From an uncultured Oscillospiraceae bacterium (GTDB taxonomy: Bacteria > Bacillota > Clostridia > Oscillospirales > Oscillospiraceae): DNA of 48,806 nt. The stretch is from positions 1 to 48,806 of the forward strand of contig CALWVZ010000011.1 of NCBI GenBank assembly GCA_944385125.1. The letters run 5' to 3'. Below are positions 48,673 through 48,806 of this stretch, one piece after another. The stretch's first letter is position 1; each line of letters opens with the position of its first letter. The notes beneath the pieces were generated by a model. That model was not told the origin of the DNA. It made no database searches and saw nothing but the letters and a program-made list of their open reading frames with translations. Position numbers and translations under genes: made by a program.

Positions 48673-48701
48673 ATTATAATACCTACAGCCCTTTAACACA
48701 A
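48673..48701 (-). promoter_or_regulatory. Promoter of the DUF2007-mutase-chrA operon
   Basis: Reading leftward: TTGTGT (48701-48696), a 17-base spacer and a perfect TATAAT (48678-48673). Confidence 0.72.
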
Positions 48702-48770
48702 GTACAATTATATTCTTTGTCCGCCAGCCGCTGTAGGAGTACAATACATATTGGACAGTTGAAAAAAAGG

Positions 48771-48806
48771 ATGAAGGATAAGGCCTTATCGGTTAAAGTT
48801 GAGTTG
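48771..48806 (+). CDS. Possible 5' end of a rightward gene, cut by window
   Basis: From ATG 48771 a frame is open to the window end (MKDKALSVKVEL). It may start earlier at TTG 48759. A TACAAT at 48740-48745 could be its -10. The ribosome-binding site is poor, and twelve codons are too few to identify a product. Support is weak. Confidence 0.25.
   Translation, partial: MKDKALSVKVEL

Noticed and set aside
1..48806. tRNA, rRNA, CRISPR array, riboswitch
   Set aside because: Reading the intergenic gaps showed no cloverleaf, repeat-spacer series or recognised aptamer apart from the RAT; not tested with covariance models.

Overview
The window is chromosomal DNA from a moderately GC-rich, spore-forming, Gram-positive anaerobe of the Clostridia; an Oscillospiraceae/Ruminococcaceae-like host is my inference. 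The grounds are the sporulation genes yqfC, yqfD and ylbJ, a Firmicutes-type mraZ-led division cluster, RNase J, HPr with a Ser46 site, an autoregulated PTS antiterminator, and DUF4317/DUF1810 proteins common in gut Clostridia. Nearly all genes have clear Shine-Dalgarno (SD) sequences. Many promoters match the sigma-A consensus with 17-base spacing. I saw no tRNA, rRNA or CRISPR, and no gene-free stretch longer than 300 bases.

Positions 1-2487 are the right-hand part of an integrated mobile element, visibly richer in A+T than the rest. It holds the end of a Mob-like coiled-coil protein, a 65-residue unknown, an HTH regulator and a large serine recombinase. A perfect 16-bp inverted repeat brackets the promoter of the last two. 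From 2586 come DUF1810 and DUF4317 genes. A leftward group follows: rpe, recR, rnj and an ArsC/Spx-like gene. Next is a rightward module of xpaC, telA, a LemA-like gene and a YbaK-like deacylase.

Positions 16208-11219 (leftward) form a self-contained PTS operon: licT-like antiterminator, EIIA, EI, HPr, and a GlcNAc-type EIICB. A ribonucleic antiterminator (RAT) overlapping a terminator lies in the leader of the antiterminator gene, so the whole PTS appears autoregulated. The antiterminator lacks both PRD2 phosphorylation histidines, and this HPr lacks the regulatory Ser46; a second HPr with Ser46 lies at 37077-36814. After cutC (leftward) come a rightward THEP1-sfsA-csoR operon and a leftward yihY.

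Positions 32269-19822 (leftward) are the division/cell-wall (dcw) cluster: mraZ, rsmH, ftsL, pbp, murE, mraY, ftsW, murG, murA, ftsQ, ftsZ. The genes murF, murD, murC, murB and ftsA are missing from it. MraZ-type repeats sit just downstream of the mraZ promoter, and extra promoters precede murE and ftsZ. A hairpin containing the murA SD lies between murG and murA.

Further right and also leftward are DMT transporter-uvrC-rsmD-coaD-coiled-coil gene, the second HPr gene, and yqfC-yqfD-phoH-ybeY-era-yqzL-recO-mutS2. The short yqzL gene (40499-40350) is easily overlooked. Rightward ylbJ faces yqfC through overlapping sigma-E-like promoters, and its coding sequence carries the terminator of the opposing chromate-transporter operon. 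That operon runs DUF2007-phosphoglucomutase-chrA-chrA. A rightward gene may begin at the right edge.
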